Source: SIG307 sp964545045 (lineage in GTDB: Bacteria; Bacillota; Clostridia; Lachnospirales; Lachnospiraceae). From it: 64,000 bases of DNA. The DNA is taken from assembly GCA_964545045.1 (NCBI GenBank), contig CAZJEN010000014.1, positions 14,543 to 78,542 on the forward strand. The letters are read 5' to 3'. Each line of letters begins with the position of its first letter. Within the stretch, counting starts at the first letter, position 1. The notes under the pieces were generated by a model. The model searched no databases and was not told where the DNA came from. It worked only from the letters and a program-made list of their open reading frames with translations. Below are positions 1 through 9,835 of the stretch, piece by piece. The translations under genes were made by a program, and so were the position numbers.

Positions 1-18
1 CGCAATCCTCGGTATGTA

Positions 19-1116
19 CTAACCATACAATTTCTTCAACCATTTCAGCTTTGAAACATTTGAAAGTTTCATTAGCACATATGCACCAAAAATTGTCACC
101 AACAATGAAATTATAAACTTCAAACAAGAATTTTCAAGCGGCACACTAATAATCGAAAGAATCTTTCCAACTGTATTTCCCACCCAAAGGTGCAAATAGA
201 ATATTAACGAACTCAATATCCGCAAATTCCTGTATATTGGCCGATCAGCCAGTTTTATTTCCTTAATAAGCGAAAAAGCAAAAAAAGTTGCTGGAATCAA
301 AAATAGAAACATGTCATATTCCCTGATGAATCCAAAATACTCCAACGTATATACCTCAAGTAACAATAATACCATGGAAATGCAAACTCCCCATAACGCC
401 TTTCTCTTCTCAAGCCTTATATCTAAAATAGCAATGCACATACCTATCGTTACAAAAAGAAATCCTTCAAACAATCCGTTTCGGGTAGTCGAAATAATTT
501 TCTGCACCCCTTTCATACCGTTCCATAAAGTAGGAACTGATTCACGCAGCGGCGCAACAAAACCAAACCATGATTGTGCAAACAGTCCTACAAAATAAAA
601 AACAAATGAAATCAACAATATTTTAACCTGACTTACCTTTTTATGTAATAAGTAAGATACTATCAACACCGCGACAATTAGAGCATTTATGTACCATAAA
701 TGCAAATAACTGCCGGTCAAAAAGAAACTTTTAACCCATTCTAAAAAAGCATACCTAATACCATTTTTATTCGTAAAAAAACCATATAATATATATGGAA
801 AATATATTATCGTCCATATTACATATAATCGAAAAAGACGCAAAACATACTTTTTTATCACTCCCATATCAAAGTTTTCCAGAGATATCTTCTTATATAA
901 GAAAAATCCTGCACCTACAAAAAAGAAGGGAACTGCAACTCTCGCCAAATAGTTCTGAACAAAAAAATTCACTTCACTTACTACAATATTATTTTCGGAA
1001 TTTCCAAACGGTGCAATGTGTATCATTACCACAAAGATTGAACAGATAAACTTAAACAAATCAATCGAATTATAGTTTGACACATTCTTTAAACTATCTG
1101 CTTCTCTTTTCTCCAT
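19..1116 (-). CDS. Acyltransferase family 3 membrane protein (polysaccharide O-acyltransferase-like)
   Basis: A 365-residue polytopic membrane protein of the acyltransferase-3 type (OatA/WecH/NodX-like), likely to put an acetyl or other acyl group on a surface sugar. The N-terminal segment has the family layout, with a first helix ending in an MIH motif near residues 36-38 (the conserved His) and about ten hydrophobic helices. There is no extracellular SGNH domain, so it is the short form. It is the last gene seen in the capsule operon, 40 bp downstream of the flippase gene; the operon may continue beyond base 1. The substrate cannot be read from sequence. Confidence 0.85.
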   Translation of the reverse strand: MEKREADSLKNVSNYNSIDLFKFICSIFVVMIHIAPFGNSENNIVVSEVNFFVQNYLARVAVPFFFVGAGFFLYKKISLENFDMGVIKKYVLRLFRLYVIWTIIYFPYILYGFFTNKNGIRYAFLEWVKSFFLTGSYLHLWYINALIVAVLIVSYLLHKKVSQVKILLISFVFYFVGLFAQSWFGFVAPLRESVPTLWNGMKGVQKIISTTRNGLFEGFLFVTIGMCIAILDIRLEKRKALWGVCISMVLLLLEVYTLEYFGFIREYDMFLFLIPATFFAFSLIKEIKLADRPIYRNLRILSSLIFYLHLWVGNTVGKILSIISVPLENSCLKFIISLLVTIFGAYVLMKLSNVSKLKWLKKLYG

Positions 1117-1156
1117 TTCCGCTACACCCCTTCCTATTCTAATTCAAAGATACCTC

Positions 1157-2653
1157 TCACATTTTCCTCGTTCGTACAAATGCGTATATCTCTTTTAATG
1201 TTTTCCTCTCAAAAATCAATGAATCAACCAAAAGAATCGCTACTGCAATTCCCGAAAAACAAACTCCACCCTTTATCCATTCCAAATAATTCGCTGCGGA
1301 AAATTTGTAAACACTCTGATAACCACAGAAAAGCAAAATAATAACCAATGTTCTACACAGACGAAACAAGGACTTCTTATTACCACACTTCAAAATATGT
1401 TTATCTGTAAATAATATCGTATCAATACACCGCCAACACATAACCATTCCTGTACCAAGAACCACTCCGCTCAGCCCCAAAAATACTGCAAGAATTATAC
1501 TTAATACAACAGTTAACACACCTTCTGTTACTGCTCTCCATCGCGTTTCCTTAAAAAGTCCCGACACGTTAATTAACGAGTTACTCGGTAGCTTTAAAAT
1601 ATAAAAAGCTGATGACACCACAAAAACAGACGCAAAAACCGGATAGTCATAATTTATATCAGCCCCACGTGTATACAACTTCACAAACGGAACAATAAGC
1701 ACCATTGCTACTGAATACACAAAAGAAACCATATAAAAAAAAGCATATTCAATCCAATCATACATTTTCAGTAATCGATTACGATTTTCCAGCGCCAATT
1801 CACGTCCCAAAAAAGGGGTCACTGCAATACTCAGATTCGAACAAATAGATTGCAAACCAGAAAACACAATATAATAAACCGAATATATACTTGTTGCTTC
1901 TAAGCCTATAATCATTGTTATTATTGTTGGCTGTGATGTGTTCACTGCCAGTCCGGACAGCTGATGTATCATTGCATCTTTTCTCTTCGCAATTGCAGAA
2001 TAATCCGGTTGGACACTCTTGTAATCCTTTAATTCTAAATACTTCTTCTTTACATAACCTTCCAAGAAAAAAGCACGTATAACATATGTTGCAGAAATTG
2101 CCAATTGCACAATTACAATATTGGCATTTAAACGTAACATCCCTATTGCCAGTAAAAGACTTCCCAACAGACTTGCCGCCTGAATTATGGTACACACGTA
2201 AGTCTTTTGATCTGCATATAACAATGATCTGCATTTACCCACAGCAAAGAATTCAGATGCCGCCGAAATACTCATCACAATCATCAATTCTACCATTAAA
2301 AGATATCTAATATCCGTACTGATAGTCAACGGATATATAAACGCCACACCTATTGCAATAATACAATATAGCAGCCCATATTTGTTAAACATTCTGCTTG
2401 CGGCATTATACATTCCCTTTACTGTGTTATATTCCCGTTTTGCCATTGGTGAATACAATGCCTGTGTAACCGCTGATGCAATTCCAGCTCCCACGATGCT
2501 TATATAGGAAACTATCGATTTAGTCGTCGATACCAACCCATTTATTTCAGAGCCAAACTTTGCAATAATCATCGTTGGTAAAATTAAGTTTGAAATTATG
2601 TTAATCAGTTGCGGCAACACACTTGCCGCAACATTTTTCACTATTTTTTTCAC
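1157..2653 (-). CDS. Wzx-type polysaccharide flippase (MOP superfamily)
   Basis: A 498-residue protein with roughly 12-14 hydrophobic helices, typical of lipid-linked oligosaccharide flippases (RfbX/Wzx, MATE-like fold). It would move undecaprenyl-PP-linked repeat units across the membrane for the polymerase encoded just upstream. The start is a GTG two bases after the TAA of the polymerase gene, preceded by AGGGG at good spacing, so the two are probably translationally coupled. The start MKKIVKNVAAS followed at once by a hydrophobic stretch fits the family. Repeat-unit specificity is unknown. Confidence 0.9.
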   Translation of the reverse strand: MKKIVKNVAASVLPQLINIISNLILPTMIIAKFGSEINGLVSTTKSIVSYISIVGAGIASAVTQALYSPMAKREYNTVKGMYNAASRMFNKYGLLYCIIAIGVAFIYPLTISTDIRYLLMVELMIVMSISAASEFFAVGKCRSLLYADQKTYVCTIIQAASLLGSLLLAIGMLRLNANIVIVQLAISATYVIRAFFLEGYVKKKYLELKDYKSVQPDYSAIAKRKDAMIHQLSGLAVNTSQPTIITMIIGLEATSIYSVYYIVFSGLQSICSNLSIAVTPFLGRELALENRNRLLKMYDWIEYAFFYMVSFVYSVAMVLIVPFVKLYTRGADINYDYPVFASVFVVSSAFYILKLPSNSLINVSGLFKETRWRAVTEGVLTVVLSIILAVFLGLSGVVLGTGMVMCWRCIDTILFTDKHILKCGNKKSLFRLCRTLVIILLFCGYQSVYKFSAANYLEWIKGGVCFSGIAVAILLVDSLIFERKTLKEIYAFVRTRKM

Positions 2654-2655
2654 TT

Positions 2656-4125
2656 TTATCCCCTAGACACTTTCTTCTCTGAGTTACGAGAATATCTTGT
2701 AATCAACAACAAAAATAATCCACAACTAAAATATAACTGGAGCGTAATTGCCCAACTACACATTACCGTTCCCAAGGAAAATACTATACTACAGTATATT
2801 GAAGACACATACCGTAGGGACCCTTTTCTCCTTTCAGCAATCTCATTATAACGTAACCCCAAAACAACAAACATTACAGAAATAATAGGTGCCAGAAAAC
2901 CTCCAAAATAAAAAAAGCCACAACCTATTGTCGGAGGAATCTGTCCGTACGCCAGATTCGCTTCATTATAGTATTGTTGTAATGTCTTTCCAACATCTCC
3001 AAACAATGTAGAATTAAACGGAATTGACCTTATTATATCTGCCTTAAGAGCATCCTTCCCAAGCTCCTTAGGAACATTAAACATTGCCGCCACATTATCT
3101 ACACCGGTAAAATAGGCGTTTAAAATCTCCGTAGCATAATATATAATACCTTCATCCTTGGAATATAAACCTCCTCCGTTTCCAACGGTATATCTTATAC
3201 CAAAATATAATAAAAACATTCCGGCAGTACAGCTTATTAAGAATACAAAAAGCTTTTTTCGAGTATATGGATATAAATGTACATAATACAAAATTAAAGT
3301 TAAGCAAGCAATAATAGCCTCGGCAAATGTAGCTGTTAAAAACATAAATTGCAGAAAACACCCTACAATCAGCACTAAAACGGTATCTTTTGATTTTGCC
3401 TTTCGTTCAAAGCTCTTTCTCATTAAGTAAGCCGGAAAAAGAATTCGAATCAACTGAAACGAAAGAGAATACAACGTACGTAGCACCCGTCCGAAAGAAC
3501 CAATCATGTACTCATTTTTATTAGCAACCGTAAAGTCTGCCTCATTTAGTTGAAAAACATTCTTAAATGTTGCACCATACTGAGGCAAAAAAAGTGCAAT
3601 CACTACAATATAGCCAACTAAAAAAATGATTAAATACTTACATATATCTATATTGAAAACTTTCTCTTTTTTTATAAAAAAATTTCTCTTTCTTACCCGG
3701 GCATAAAAAAAGATTGCCAAATGCACCATAATACATTCGTAAGCCATTAGCAAGCATGCAAATAAAAAGTGCTCTTCAACCGATTTTTTCCCTTCAAACA
3801 ACTGATATTCCGAATTTACGCAATACATCATTGGCAATATTGTATTTCTTACAAAGTACAACGCTTCAATAACTAATTTAGGAATATTTAATGTGATATT
3901 CTTAAAATTATTCTTAAAGAATATCATGCACACCATATAACTCATTGGTAAAACAAATAACAGTTGTTTCGCGCGGTTGTCTACCAGAAACATGCACATT
4001 GCTGTCGCCCCGAAAGAAAAAAGCAAAAAAGAAATCCAAACAAATCTATCTACAACCGACAAAGAACCCGATTCAGTTTTCAACCTTTCCCCGGTAAAGT
4101 TGCATATATTTCTTTGTAATTTCAT
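2656..4125 (-). CDS. Wzy-like O-antigen/capsule polymerase
   Basis: A 489-residue polytopic membrane protein with about eleven predicted helices and a large polar loop around residues 300-400, the usual pattern of Wzy/EpsG-type polymerases, a family with little sequence conservation. The call rests on topology and on its place between a flippase and a glycosyltransferase. The proposed ATG lies inside the upstream glycosyltransferase gene, giving a 53-bp overlap. A later non-ATG start near the glycosyltransferase stop is possible, since the first 27 residues are polar and not needed for the first helix. Confidence 0.8.
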   Translation of the reverse strand: MKLQRNICNFTGERLKTESGSLSVVDRFVWISFLLFSFGATAMCMFLVDNRAKQLLFVLPMSYMVCMIFFKNNFKNITLNIPKLVIEALYFVRNTILPMMYCVNSEYQLFEGKKSVEEHFLFACLLMAYECIMVHLAIFFYARVRKRNFFIKKEKVFNIDICKYLIIFLVGYIVVIALFLPQYGATFKNVFQLNEADFTVANKNEYMIGSFGRVLRTLYSLSFQLIRILFPAYLMRKSFERKAKSKDTVLVLIVGCFLQFMFLTATFAEAIIACLTLILYYVHLYPYTRKKLFVFLISCTAGMFLLYFGIRYTVGNGGGLYSKDEGIIYYATEILNAYFTGVDNVAAMFNVPKELGKDALKADIIRSIPFNSTLFGDVGKTLQQYYNEANLAYGQIPPTIGCGFFYFGGFLAPIISVMFVVLGLRYNEIAERRKGSLRYVSSIYCSIVFSLGTVMCSWAITLQLYFSCGLFLLLITRYSRNSEKKVSRG

Positions 4126-5173
4126 TGATACTATACGCCTCCAACTTTTTTTTCAAATCAGCTTCATTAATACCATTGCCATTATTTATTGAATCCAGAA
4201 TAATACCCGCCCATTCAGCAGGACTTGAAGATAAATCAATAAACGATAATAATCCCACATTAGCTTCTTCCTGAACCGCATCAGATACAAAACATTTAAT
4301 CCCGAATGCTTGCGCTTCGATTAATACAATTCCAAAGCCTTCATACCGTGACGGAAAAATCATATAATCCGCTATCGCATAATAATCTGCAACCGATACT
4401 TTGTTTCCCGGAACAATCTCTACAACTGCAGCAAGTTCTAACTGTTCAATTTCACTCCTTAAATCATTCTCATCTTCTCCAAATCCAATTAAATAAAGGC
4501 GTGCATTTGCATTCCTTTTATAGATTTCACTAAAAATCTTTATAACATATGATTGATTCTTTTGGTAACAAAAACGTCCCACATGTACAAAATTTATATT
4601 ATCATGTTCCCTCCGTGCTTCCAAATTATATTTATCCAAATCAATCGCATTATAAATTACCCTAAAATCATTTCTTTTATAATAATCGCGACATGCCAAC
4701 TCCGAACAGCCTACTCTATCTGTTGAGAATCTGTCCACAAAACACCTATTAATTTTCTCTAGTGCAACCTTAATAAAAGATTTCTTTTTCGGCGAGGATG
4801 TATTATGAGAATGGGCGATTCGACATTTTACCCCCGCACACTTTGCAGCAAACAAACAAAGTCCCTCATCATCCCCATTATGAACATGTACTACATCGTA
4901 TCCATATTTCTTGCATATAAAAAACACACCCAAAAACATCCTGAAAGGTCGGGTAATAATTTCTAAGATATCTTTCTTTCCATCCTTTGAATAGCACGGT
5001 ATTCTGTGCAAATGTCCATATTCAGCAAATACACTTTCTCTCATACCTACCGTTCTATAGACGACACAGCCAAACTCATATTCATTCTTCAAAGGCTCAG
5101 TAATAGACAAGATCACGGAACTGACGCCCCCATTTCCCAATCCTCCATATGAGACATGCAATACCTTTCTCAT
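4073..5173 (-). CDS. Family 4 glycosyltransferase (GT-B)
   Basis: A 366-residue GT-B retaining glycosyltransferase. The N-terminal domain starts MRKVLHVSYGGLGNGGVSS, a glycine-rich acceptor-side loop. The C-terminal domain carries the GT4 E-x7-E nucleotide-sugar motif in EGFGIVLIEAQAFG near residues 290-303. It is cytoplasmic or membrane-associated and probably adds one sugar of the repeat unit. It overlaps the polymerase gene at its 3' end and follows the acetyltransferase gene by about 20 bp. Donor and linkage cannot be read from sequence. Confidence 0.88.
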   Translation of the reverse strand: MRKVLHVSYGGLGNGGVSSVILSITEPLKNEYEFGCVVYRTVGMRESVFAEYGHLHRIPCYSKDGKKDILEIITRPFRMFLGVFFICKKYGYDVVHVHNGDDEGLCLFAAKCAGVKCRIAHSHNTSSPKKKSFIKVALEKINRCFVDRFSTDRVGCSELACRDYYKRNDFRVIYNAIDLDKYNLEARREHDNINFVHVGRFCYQKNQSYVIKIFSEIYKRNANARLYLIGFGEDENDLRSEIEQLELAAVVEIVPGNKVSVADYYAIADYMIFPSRYEGFGIVLIEAQAFGIKCFVSDAVQEEANVGLLSFIDLSSSPAEWAGIILDSINNGNGINEADLKKKLEAYSINEITKKYMQLYRGKVEN

Positions 5174-5194
5174 TATCTATCCTCCAAAATACTC

Positions 5195-5710
5195 TCATTC
5201 ATCTTTTTGCTCAATAATCCGTTGAGGTGCTCCGACAACAACTGCATTGTCCGGGACATCCTTCGTAACGACTGCATTAGCTCCAATAAAAACATTATTC
5301 CCTATAGTAACTCCCCCCAATATTTTTGACCCTGCTCCAATTTTACAATTATCTCCGATAATCGGTGTTCCGCCTCCTGAACTGCCGATTGTCACTTGTT
5401 GCCATATCACTGCATTTACACCTATTTTTGCCTTTAAATGCACTATAATTCCATTTAATCCATGAGGCAATTCCGGTCTTGATGCGAAGATTGCTCCTTG
5501 GTTTATATCTGTTCCAAGCGAAGCATTATTGAATGCATCACATTTTTTTATATAATACAAATACCACAATTTAATCAACTTCGGCACTTTATTATTAGGA
5601 TTTACCACTATCTCACGCCTTCTCCAGTATTTGTCCGGATTGTAATGTTGTACATGTCCCATCACAATCTTTATCAAAGCATTATGCGGATTAACATTCA
5701 TCTTTGCCAT
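5195..5710 (-). CDS. Hexapeptide-repeat O-acetyltransferase (serine acetyltransferase-like)
   Basis: A 171-residue left-handed beta-helix acyltransferase of the CysE/WcaF kind. Hexapeptide repeats run from about residue 85 to the end, with an acetyl-CoA-binding tail ending in DVPDNAVVVGAPQRI. The ATG at 5710 is preferred over a GTG 21 bases upstream because GAGGG lies at proper spacing before it. Its place among capsule glycosyltransferases suggests sugar O-acetylation rather than cysteine synthesis, and no cysK-like partner is nearby. It could also N-acetylate an amino sugar made by the PglF/PglE-like enzymes, but it is shorter than PglD and lacks that N-terminal domain. Confidence 0.82.
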   Translation of the reverse strand: MAKMNVNPHNALIKIVMGHVQHYNPDKYWRRREIVVNPNNKVPKLIKLWYLYYIKKCDAFNNASLGTDINQGAIFASRPELPHGLNGIIVHLKAKIGVNAVIWQQVTIGSSGGGTPIIGDNCKIGAGSKILGGVTIGNNVFIGANAVVTKDVPDNAVVVGAPQRIIEQKDE

Positions 5711-5744
5711 ATACGTCCCTCTTTCTTCCACCTAACACATTTCA

Positions 5745-6605
5745 CTATTTTTTCATTGGTAATTCTAACCACTCACCAAACTTATAATCCCATTTTTCCG
5801 GTTTGAACGGAACAAATCCGCTCCAGTGTGAAAATGTTAACTCTCCAAAATATACTTTTCCGTTCACCTCGTAAAAATCAACTCGCAAATGCGGAATCCC
5901 AACAGAAAGCTTCTCCGCCAACACCTTCATCTCATCAAAACATCTAGGCTTTAAAGGTGGTTTATCAGCATTTGGATGACCATTAGTAATAGGAAGATGC
6001 TTATATTCCATATCAAAAAAATCAAACTTAGTCTCTGTTTCTTTCACTTGCCTATCCGTAGCAACAAACAGTGCCTTTGCCACACCATTAAAACAAAAAA
6101 ACTTGTAATCTCGAAGTTCTTCTGTTTTTTCATCTTCCATATACTGTTCTGCAAGAATTAGTGGCTTGACATTTTTATATGGCCACTCTCTTCCGTACCA
6201 ATATCCGGAAAACGTTTTACCCTGTTGTAACTTCTTTATTGCCTCTTCTTTATCAAACGTCTTTTTATCTTTACAAATCACAACACTTCCGGAATCATGG
6301 TTCCATTTCAAAACAAATTGTTCCGGAAGCGTATCAAACTCTATCTCTTCCGGAGTTTCCCACACACCTAATGTCGGAATAATATACTCTTCACCAATCA
6401 AATTTGCAACATACTTTTTTACTTCGTGCTTATCTACCATTCTGGTATAGGATTCTTTCCTATCATATATCTTTAACCATTGTAATTTTTCATTAAAGGA
6501 CTTCGGATTTTTAAAATTTATAAAGCGACCAAAATGTTTATAAAACATCATCTGCAAATATATTTTATCCGGTATCCATTTGGTAACCGCGAGTTTAGGA
6601 TTCAT
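5745..6605 (-). CDS. TupA-like ATP-grasp protein
   Basis: A 286-residue member of the TupA-like ATP-grasp group, named for TupA of alkaliphilic Bacillus, where it is linked to teichuronopeptide. Family signatures visible are NPKSFNEKLQWLK near residues 33-45, FVLKWNHDSGSVV (ATP-grasp lysine region), KFFCFNG, and the metal-binding end HLRVDFYEVNGKVYFGELTF. Such proteins are common in polysaccharide loci and may ligate an amino acid or other amine to a carboxylated sugar; this activity is inferred. It is one of two in this operon; the other is at 7723-8616. Start and spacing (2 bp from the next gene) are clear. Confidence 0.85.
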   Translation of the reverse strand: MNPKLAVTKWIPDKIYLQMMFYKHFGRFINFKNPKSFNEKLQWLKIYDRKESYTRMVDKHEVKKYVANLIGEEYIIPTLGVWETPEEIEFDTLPEQFVLKWNHDSGSVVICKDKKTFDKEEAIKKLQQGKTFSGYWYGREWPYKNVKPLILAEQYMEDEKTEELRDYKFFCFNGVAKALFVATDRQVKETETKFDFFDMEYKHLPITNGHPNADKPPLKPRCFDEMKVLAEKLSVGIPHLRVDFYEVNGKVYFGELTFSHWSGFVPFKPEKWDYKFGEWLELPMKK

Positions 6606-6607
6606 TC

Positions 6608-7705
6608 TTATTCATTCTCCTCTATAATTTTCTCATATATCTCGCTACTTTGAGATGCAATCTTATCCCATGAAAACTTATCCGCCAATCGAATTGCTCC
6701 TTTGGATTTTTCCGGTAACACGCTTTTCTCGCCTACCATTTTTTTTAAAGAAATACGAACAGATTCCACATTATTCTCAGAACTCCAACCGGCGCCATAA
6801 TTCAGAATCTCATCAGAAATATTTGTTCCTAATGTAGTAACACACGGAATTCCATACGAGAGCGCTTCTATCAATCCCATAGGATGTCCCTCAAAACGGG
6901 AAGTCATAATAAACACATCGGTTTCCAATAAAACCTTCTCTTTTTCTGCCCCAAAAACAGAACTATTGATTTTTACAATATCAGCAATTCCAAACTTTTC
7001 TAGCATGTCCTTCAATTGCGCAACTGTATTTTCTTGATCCGGTCCATACATATTAAGAATAAAACCACTCTCGCGTAAAACCGTTTGCTCTTGTGCTATT
7101 GCTTGCATCATTAAATCTAGGCCTTTTTGATACAGTTCATAGCGACCGATATATGTTGCTCTGATTTCACTTTTTGAAAACGCTTCTCTAACAACTTCCT
7201 TTTTTATAATCCCATTTGGAATAACAAAACATTTTTTCTTCCACTGCTCTTCCGACTCCGTACGTTCCTGCTCCGTCAAATATTGTATTGCTGCCGCCTT
7301 ACGAATCATACGGTTGAAATAAATCAAATTTCCGACAATCTTTTTTAGGTGTCTTTTTTTCTGTGCCTGTTCTGTCATTTCACTTCTTGGAATGATAACA
7401 TACGGAATTTTTCTCTTTTGTAAATCTCTAATCAATTTACAAAACGGATAGCAATACAATTCTTCCACAATAGCGATATCAGGGCAATTAAACGGTTCCG
7501 GTAAATCCTTTAACCGTGCAGAAGGATAGTCCTGAAGATTTTTGCAATCCAATCCGTCCTTTGACCATTCCTCTCTTTTTACATGATTAATGTTGTACCA
7601 AAACACATTGTCCACTTTTGATTGCGCTCGCACTTGTGCCGGAACACTGTTATTCGGTCCCGCATAAAGATTTCCTGTTAAATTCGATATAAATAAAACA
7701 TTCAT
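6608..7705 (-). CDS. Family 4 glycosyltransferase
   Basis: A 365-residue GT-B glycosyltransferase lying between the two TupA-like ATP-grasp genes. The C-terminal half holds the E-x7-E motif in EGHPMGLIEALSYG near residues 273-286, and YIGRYELYQKGLDLM marks the start of the second Rossmann domain. The N-terminal domain begins MNVLFISNLTGNLYAGP. It most likely adds a sugar to the lipid-linked repeat unit on the cytoplasmic face. The ATG start and the 2-bp gap to the downstream gene suggest one transcript. Specificity unknown. Confidence 0.88.
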   Translation of the reverse strand: MNVLFISNLTGNLYAGPNNSVPAQVRAQSKVDNVFWYNINHVKREEWSKDGLDCKNLQDYPSARLKDLPEPFNCPDIAIVEELYCYPFCKLIRDLQKRKIPYVIIPRSEMTEQAQKKRHLKKIVGNLIYFNRMIRKAAAIQYLTEQERTESEEQWKKKCFVIPNGIIKKEVVREAFSKSEIRATYIGRYELYQKGLDLMMQAIAQEQTVLRESGFILNMYGPDQENTVAQLKDMLEKFGIADIVKINSSVFGAEKEKVLLETDVFIMTSRFEGHPMGLIEALSYGIPCVTTLGTNISDEILNYGAGWSSENNVESVRISLKKMVGEKSVLPEKSKGAIRLADKFSWDKIASQSSEIYEKIIEENE

Positions 7706-7722
7706 ACATACACCTCAAACAG

Positions 7723-8616
7723 TTATTCCTTCTTTAGCATGCTGATATCCAGCATATCGCCCCACTCCAAATCATACTTATCCGGATTAAACGGCATCAT
7801 ACATGCCCCCGGTGTAAATGTTAACTCCGCAAAATAATATTTTCCATTAGCAATGAAAAAGTCCACTCTTACAAACGGAAAATTCTTCGCTAACTGCTCA
7901 GCCATATTCCTCATTTCATGAAAATATGCAGGAAATTCCACTGAACTAATATCTGTATAATCATCACGTTTCAAAGGCATCTTAGTTCCATCCAAATAAA
8001 AGAATCCAATCTGTGCCTGTCTATCATGAACCAAGTCGTTTGATACATATATACACTGTGGCTTTCCGTTAAAACAGAAAAATTTGTAATCAGTTATGCA
8101 ATCCCCAAGATATTCTTCACAAGTTATCACCCTCGGCGTAATACGAGAATAATGCACTTCAATATTAAAAGCACCAAAATCCTCTTTTAACCATGAATTC
8201 AACTGCTTCTCAGCCTTTTTCTTATCAAACTCCTGCTTATCAGGGCACAGTATATTATAAGCGCATCCGTGATTACATTTTAAGACAAATTTCTCAGGTA
8301 AATTATCCCAAGTAATATCCTCTGCCTTTTCCCACGTACCCAACAACGGTACTAAGGTATCACCATATCCCTTCTCCTCAATATATTTTCTAACAGCGTA
8401 TTTATCAGAACACTGCACCACTGTCTTATTCTCCGGATAATAATAAAGCTTAAGCCACTGCAATTTCTCGTTAAACGTTTTTGGATTCTTAATATCCAAT
8501 TTTTTTCCCAATACCAACTTAAAATATACTTTTGACATTAAGGTATCCGGCAATAACTTATGCGCTATCACCTGCATTTTTCTTCTTGTTTTATAGGCTA
8601 TTGAATCGCGTTCCAT
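7723..8616 (-). CDS. TupA-like ATP-grasp protein (second copy)
   Basis: A 297-residue paralogue of the 5745-6605 protein. Shared landmarks are NPKTFNEKLQWLKLYY (residues 43-58), FVLKCNHGCAYN, KFFCFNGKPQ and the C-terminal FVRVDFFIANGKYYFAELTF followed by a proline-rich PFNPDKYD segment. The acidic and asparagine residues expected to bind Mg-ATP are kept, so it looks active. It is directly downstream of an alanine racemase gene. Having two such ligase-like proteins plus a D-amino-acid source suggests an amino-acid-substituted polysaccharide, which is an inference from context. Confidence 0.85.
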   Translation of the reverse strand: MERDSIAYKTRRKMQVIAHKLLPDTLMSKVYFKLVLGKKLDIKNPKTFNEKLQWLKLYYYPENKTVVQCSDKYAVRKYIEEKGYGDTLVPLLGTWEKAEDITWDNLPEKFVLKCNHGCAYNILCPDKQEFDKKKAEKQLNSWLKEDFGAFNIEVHYSRITPRVITCEEYLGDCITDYKFFCFNGKPQCIYVSNDLVHDRQAQIGFFYLDGTKMPLKRDDYTDISSVEFPAYFHEMRNMAEQLAKNFPFVRVDFFIANGKYYFAELTFTPGACMMPFNPDKYDLEWGDMLDISMLKKE

Positions 8617-8643
8617 TATATCTTCCTTCTTTCCATTCGTACG

Positions 8644-9816
8644 CTAATACACTATTTTGTCAAGCACAGATACTACTAGATTATTGTCAATATATATACG
8701 TGGAACCCGTTCTCCCACATTACACAATATCTCATAACTGATTGTATTATTTCTTTTTGCAATTTCATCCACATGATTATAGTCAGAAGTCCCGTAAATG
8801 GTGGCTACAGAACCGACTTCTACATCATCGATATCTGTTATATCTACCATGCATTGATCCATACAAACCCGGCCTATAATCGGTGCTGCACAACCATTTA
8901 TCTCTACCGACATCTTATTCCCATTTGCTCTCAAAAGACCGTCTGCATACCCAATCGGAAGCGTAGCCACTTTCATAGTCTTCTCCGCAACATATGTCCT
9001 TCCGTAGCTAATGCATTCCCCCGGTTGAACAATCTTTATATAATCAACAATTGATCTCAAGCACATCGCCGGTAAAAGGGTAAATCTTTGTTTCACTTCC
9101 TCGGACGGCCAAAATCCATATAAAACCAGCCCTGCTCTCACCATATCCATATACGATTGCGGATAATCTATTATCGCTGCACTGTTTGCACAGTGGCAAA
9201 TCTCAAAGCACGTATGACGTCCCTTTAGGTACGATATTGCTGACTGAAAAAGGGCGAATTGCGCTTCCGTATACAGCCTTCCGTTTTCACCTTCATCTGC
9301 TGAAGCAAAGTGCGTAAAAATACCCTCCTTCATAAAACACTTCCTTCTACACACCTCAACAATATCATCCAACTCATTCTCGTTTTTGCACGGAAAGCCT
9401 ATTCTTCCCATACCAGTATCTAGCTTTATATGAATTTTTATGTTGACACTATTCTTTTCTGCCTCACGCGCAAGACATTCTGCATATTCCCTTGAAAATA
9501 CACATTGCGAAATATCATATCGTGATAACATATCTACACAATGAGGATTTGTATAACCTAATATCAATATAGGAAGTGTAATCTCTCCTTCTCTTAATTG
9601 TATTGCCTCTTCTATATTTGACACTGCGAAAAAATCCGCTCCCAGTTGCTGGTATAGTTTAGAAATTGGCACAGCTCCATGCCCATATGCATTTGCCTTA
9701 ACGACACAACAAATTTTAGCATTTCCTACAGTTTCTTTAATCCTAATAAAATTGTGCCTCATGATGCCCAAATCTATCTCGCACCATGTTCTTTTTTGAT
9801 AAGGGCGCATGTCCAT
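8644..9816 (-). CDS. Alanine racemase (PLP-dependent), located in the capsule operon
   Basis: A 390-residue fold-III PLP enzyme with a complete alanine racemase layout: the PLP lysine in VKANAYGHG (K40), the TIM barrel to about residue 250, the catalytic tyrosine in SYGRTY (Y271) and the VCMDQCMVD motif near 317-325. It interconverts L- and D-alanine, or possibly serine, in the cytoplasm. A second, housekeeping alr is expected elsewhere. The position here, 27 bp upstream of a TupA-like ATP-grasp gene and in the same direction, suggests it supplies a D-amino acid to the polysaccharide. It has no membrane domain, unlike VanT-type racemases. Confidence 0.9.
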   Translation of the reverse strand: MDMRPYQKRTWCEIDLGIMRHNFIRIKETVGNAKICCVVKANAYGHGAVPISKLYQQLGADFFAVSNIEEAIQLREGEITLPILILGYTNPHCVDMLSRYDISQCVFSREYAECLAREAEKNSVNIKIHIKLDTGMGRIGFPCKNENELDDIVEVCRRKCFMKEGIFTHFASADEGENGRLYTEAQFALFQSAISYLKGRHTCFEICHCANSAAIIDYPQSYMDMVRAGLVLYGFWPSEEVKQRFTLLPAMCLRSIVDYIKIVQPGECISYGRTYVAEKTMKVATLPIGYADGLLRANGNKMSVEINGCAAPIIGRVCMDQCMVDITDIDDVEVGSVATIYGTSDYNHVDEIAKRNNTISYEILCNVGERVPRIYIDNNLVVSVLDKIVY

Positions 9817-9835
9817 TCTTAATCCCTCACTCTAT

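Noticed and set aside
8644..9816. VanT-like vancomycin resistance racemase
   Set aside because: No membrane domain and no D-Ala-D-Ser ligase or VanXY gene nearby; the neighbours are capsule genes.
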